Assembly: GCA_012521995.1 (NCBI GenBank)
Contig: JAAYLH010000048.1
Span: 1 to 62,074 of the forward strand
Length of the DNA: 62,074 bases
Direction of reading: 5' to 3'
Origin: Bacteroidales bacterium
GTDB lineage: Bacteria; Bacteroidota; Bacteroidia; Bacteroidales; UBA7960
The notes under the pieces are model-generated. The model searched no databases. It was not told where the DNA came from and saw only the letters and a list, made by a program, of their open reading frames with translations. The position numbers were made by a program, and so were the translations under genes. Shown one piece after another: positions 59,433 to 62,074 of the stretch (within the stretch, counting starts at the first letter, position 1; every line of letters starts with the position of its first letter).

Positions 59433-60383
59433 ATGGGTCTTTTTGATATTTTTTCCCGTAACAAGAAAGAGAACCTTGATAAAGGTCTGAGCAAAACGCG
59501 GGAAAGCTTTTTTGGGAAGCTTTCCAAAGCTGTGGCGGGCAAATCGAAGGTCGATGCCGAAGTGCTCGACGAGCTTGAGGAAATCCTGATCAGCTCCGAT
59601 GTGGGGGTGGCTACTACCATACGCATCATCGAGCGCATTGAAGAGCGAGTGGATCGAGACAAATACCTTGGTACCGATGAACTCAACCGCATCCTTAAGG
59701 AAGAAGTGGTGGCCCTGCTGGCCGAAAACCATGCTACCGATTTTGAAAAACTTCTCGACGACAAGCACCAGCGGCCCTATGTCATTATGGTCGTGGGGGT
59801 GAATGGGGTAGGAAAAACCACAACCATTGGTAAACTTGCCCACAAGTTCAAAGGTGCCGGACACAAAGTGGTCCTGGGGGCCTGCGACACATTCAGGGCG
59901 GCAGCCGTTGATCAGCTAACCATATGGTCAAAACGGGTGGATGTGCCCATCGTCAGCCAGGGAATGGGAGCAGACCCCGCAAGCGTGGCCTTCGAAACCC
60001 TGCAATATGCCGTGAAGAATCAGATGGACGTGGTAATCATCGATACCGCCGGAAGGTTGCACAACAAAATTAACCTGATGAACGAGCTCTCCAAGATTAA
60101 ACGGGTGATGCAGAAGGTGATTCCAGAAGCCCCCCATGAGATTTTACTGATCCTTGATGGGTCGACCGGGCAAAATGCCTTTGAACAGGCCAAGCAGTTT
60201 ACTGCCGCCACCGAAGTCAATGCCCTGGCCATTACCAAACTCGATGGCACTGCCAAGGGCGGCGTGGTCATCGGCGTCAGCGACCAGTTCCAGGTGCCAG
60301 TGAAATATATCGGGGTAGGCGAGACGGTGGAGGACCTTCAGCTCTTCGACCGCAAGGCTTTTGTTGAGTCCATCTTTCAGTAA
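59433..60383 (+). CDS. ftsY: FtsY, signal recognition particle receptor
   Basis: A 316-residue NG-domain GTPase. The N domain (1-100) starts MGLFDIFSRNKKENLDKGLS. The G domain has the P-loop GVNGVGKTTTIGKL (about 122), DTFRAAAVDQL, DTAGRLHNK (about 203) and TKLDGTAKGG. There is no long acidic A domain, as in many Bacteroidetes. It takes ribosome-nascent-chain-SRP complexes to the translocon. The next gene, rimO, begins 11 bp after the stop, so a small operon is likely. Confidence 0.95.
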   Translation: MGLFDIFSRNKKENLDKGLSKTRESFFGKLSKAVAGKSKVDAEVLDELEEILISSDVGVATTIRIIERIEERVDRDKYLGTDELNRILKEEVVALLAENHATDFEKLLDDKHQRPYVIMVVGVNGVGKTTTIGKLAHKFKGAGHKVVLGACDTFRAAAVDQLTIWSKRVDVPIVSQGMGADPASVAFETLQYAVKNQMDVVIIDTAGRLHNKINLMNELSKIKRVMQKVIPEAPHEILLILDGSTGQNAFEQAKQFTAATEVNALAITKLDGTAKGGVVIGVSDQFQVPVKYIGVGETVEDLQLFDRKAFVESIFQ

Positions 60384-60394
60384 AATCTGACCCT

Positions 60395-61687
60395 TTGTCC
60401 AGAAAGAAATCATTGAACGTCATCACTTTGGGTTGCTCCAAAAACCTGGTGGATTCTGAACGAATCCTCGGACAGCTGCCCGCAGGGAAATATAGGCTTT
60501 CGCACGATGCTTCAGGCCCTGCTGATATTGTCATTATCAATACCTGCGGCTTCATCAGGGACGCCAAGGAAGAAAGCATCGACACCATCCTCGAATATGT
60601 CGAAGCCAAGAAACAGGGCCTGGTGGAAAAAGTCCTGGTAACAGGCTGTCTTTCGCAGCGTTACAAGGAAGCCCTGGAGAAAGAGGTCCCCGAAGTGGAT
60701 GCCTGGTTTGGGGCCCGCGAGCCCGATGATTTGTTTGATTACCTTGCCCATCCCTATTCCACCCACAGCGGCAAGCGATTCCTGACCACACCATCCCATT
60801 TTGCCTATCTGAAAATTGCCGAGGGCTGCGACCGCACCTGCTCTTTCTGTGCCATCCCAATGATTCGCGGGGCCTTCCGCTCGCGCACCATTGAAAGCCT
60901 GGTAGAGGAAGCCCATAACCTGGCCGCTAAAGGGGCGAAAGAATTGCTGCTGGTGGCCCAGGACCTGAGCTATTATGGCTACGACCTGGAACGCAAACCC
61001 TTGCTGGCGCCATTGCTCAGAGAACTCTCAAAGGTGCAAGGCATCGAATGGATCAGGCTGCATTACGCCTATCCCCAGAAATTCCCCGAAGAGGTGATTC
61101 CCATTATGGCCAATGACCCGAAGATTTGCCGATACCTGGACATTCCATTACAACACATCAACGACGACATTCTGAAGGCCATGAAAAGAGGGCACGACAG
61201 GCAGGGAACCCTGCAACTGCTCGAGAAGTTTCGTAAGCAAATCCCGGGAGTGGCGCTAAGAACCACCTTATTGGTAGGATTTCCAGGAGAAACGCGCAGA
61301 GAATTTCAGGAGTTGCTCGATTTCGTCAAACTGGCTCGTTTTGAACGCCTCGGGGTGTTCACCTATTCGCCCGAAGAAGGCACCACCGGTTATGCTTTGG
61401 GCGACCCGGTGCCGGAGAAGGAGAAACAGCGCCGCGCCGACCAACTGATGGAACTTCAGGCAGAAATTTCGGGCGCCCTTAACGAAGAAAAGATCGGAAA
61501 GACCTTCAAGGTCCTTATCGATAGGACAGAGGGCGATTATTTTATCGGGCGTACCGAATTCGACTCGCCCGAAGTTGACAACGAAGTGCTTGTAGATAAA
61601 GCTCCCGGAATCCGGATTGGAAATTTTGTAAACGTGAAGATCAATTCCGCCACCGACTTTGAGCTATTTGGGACGGAAATTTTTTAA
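60395..61687 (+). CDS. rimO: RimO, ribosomal protein S12 methylthiotransferase
   Basis: A 430-residue radical-SAM enzyme that adds a methylthio group to Asp88/89 of S12. The N-terminal UPF0004 domain has Cys14 in TLGCSKNLVDSE, Cys51 in INTCGFIRD and Cys85 in VTGCLSQRY, the auxiliary cluster ligands. The radical-SAM domain has CxxxCxxC in GCDRTCSFCAIPMIRGAFRS (145, 149, 152) and LLVAQDLSYYGYDL. The C-terminal TRAM domain follows, with KVLIDRTEGDYFIGRTEFDS. It starts with TTG 60395, since no ATG precedes the conserved SLNVITLG. Together with the Dus and TsaD enzymes, it adds to the translation-modification genes of the window. Confidence 0.95.
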   Translation: MSRKKSLNVITLGCSKNLVDSERILGQLPAGKYRLSHDASGPADIVIINTCGFIRDAKEESIDTILEYVEAKKQGLVEKVLVTGCLSQRYKEALEKEVPEVDAWFGAREPDDLFDYLAHPYSTHSGKRFLTTPSHFAYLKIAEGCDRTCSFCAIPMIRGAFRSRTIESLVEEAHNLAAKGAKELLLVAQDLSYYGYDLERKPLLAPLLRELSKVQGIEWIRLHYAYPQKFPEEVIPIMANDPKICRYLDIPLQHINDDILKAMKRGHDRQGTLQLLEKFRKQIPGVALRTTLLVGFPGETRREFQELLDFVKLARFERLGVFTYSPEEGTTGYALGDPVPEKEKQRRADQLMELQAEISGALNEEKIGKTFKVLIDRTEGDYFIGRTEFDSPEVDNEVLVDKAPGIRIGNFVNVKINSATDFELFGTEIF

Positions 61688-61706
61688 AGGTCAAAACTTT
61701 TCGATT

Positions 61707-62074
61707 ATGATCAAACCCAAATTAACATTGGAAGAGATCAATGCCCTGAACCGAGATACCCTGATGGGGCACCTGGGAATGGAATACCTTGAAATCAGGG
61801 AAGGCTATGTCTATGCCCGCATGCCGGTCGACCACCGGACCCTGCAGCCCGCTGGCATCCTCCATGGCGGGAGCAGCCTGGCCCTGGCCGAGACCATTGG
61901 GGGACTGGGTTCTGTTTTCCTTGTCGACAGCGAACAATTTGACGTGCGCGGATCTCACCTCAGCGCCAATCACCTGAGGGCCGGCACAGGCAACTGGGTT
62001 TATGGTAAGGCCACCATCATCCACAAGGGGCGTAATACCCATTTGTGGAATATCGATATTTTTGACGAACAGGA
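61707..62074 (+). CDS. Hotdog-fold acyl-CoA thioesterase, PaaI/MenI-like, 3'-truncated by the window edge
   Basis: The first 122 codons of a thioesterase. Seen: LMGHLGMEYLEIREGYVYAR, VDHRTLQPAGILHGGSSLAL and AETIGGLGSVFLVD, with the HGG catalytic loop and the following Glu. These match 1,4-dihydroxy-2-naphthoyl-CoA hydrolases and general PaaI thioesterases. Start ATG 61707 (MIKPKLTLEEINAL), 19 bp after rimO. The C-terminus lies outside the window. Confidence 0.85.
   Translation, partial: MIKPKLTLEEINALNRDTLMGHLGMEYLEIREGYVYARMPVDHRTLQPAGILHGGSSLALAETIGGLGSVFLVDSEQFDVRGSHLSANHLRAGTGNWVYGKATIIHKGRNTHLWNIDIFDEQ

Overview
The window looks like a chromosomal segment of an anaerobic or microaerophilic member of the Bacteroidetes (Bacteroidales/Marinilabiliales-like). 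Three things point there. First, several genes are preceded by the Bacteroidetes -7 box TAnnTTTG, sometimes with TTTG/TTG upstream. Second, the set rpmG - DUF4295 small protein - ftsY - rimO is a typical Bacteroidetes arrangement. Third, lipoprotein signals, TamB, LptF/G-type permease, RibBA, DUF885 and DPP-IV-like genes are typical of the phylum. The lifestyle is inferred from oxygen-sensitive enzymes (glycyl-radical enzyme HypD with activase, [FeFe]-hydrogenase maturases HydF and HydE) lying alongside oxygen and peroxide defence (catalase with a Fur/PerR-type regulator, flavodiiron protein).

Layout. 0-11.4 kb: a truncated BASS transporter, a FemAB-like acyltransferase, a YkgJ-type Cys-cluster protein, a fur/perR-katA operon, an RhlE helicase, an FAD oxidoreductase and a Dus enzyme, interrupted by three decayed genes (O6-methylguanine-DNA methyltransferase, sphingosine-1-phosphate-lyase-like, trhO/yceA). 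11.5-12.8 kb: an intact IS481-family element with terminal inverted repeats. 12.9-24.6 kb: hflK-hflC, two AraC regulators, a DUF885 peptidase-like protein, hypD and hypE for trans-4-hydroxy-L-proline dehydration, and a DPP-IV-like lipoprotein. 24.6-30.4 kb: a FAS1 lipoprotein, a hypothetical, an AlkD-like protein, and hydF (bracketed by long inverted repeats) followed by hydE.

30.5-38.1 kb: a 1369-residue PPDK-like protein that has the ATP-grasp and phosphohistidine domains but no PEP/pyruvate barrel, preceded by about 870 residues I cannot assign. It is followed after 18 bp by a divergent GAPDH, then a flavodiiron protein and a small lipoprotein. The PPDK-like/GAPDH-like pair is my best candidate for an undescribed system. 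38.1-48.8 kb: tsaD, tamB, and a minus-strand operon lptF/G - glycosyltransferase - glycosyltransferase - ribBA. 48.9-54 kb: an alpha/beta hydrolase, an intergenic array of eleven 11-bp repeats, a degenerate receiver protein beside a NarL-type response regulator, and an SDR coupled by ATGA to a polytopic membrane protein. 54-62 kb: purL, a monoglyceride-lipase-like hydrolase, YbaN/DUF454, SlyD-like FKBP, rpmG, DUF4295, ftsY, rimO and a truncated hotdog thioesterase.

I saw no rRNA, tRNA or CRISPR. All assignments come from reading motifs and family resemblance in the translated sequence; no database search was run.
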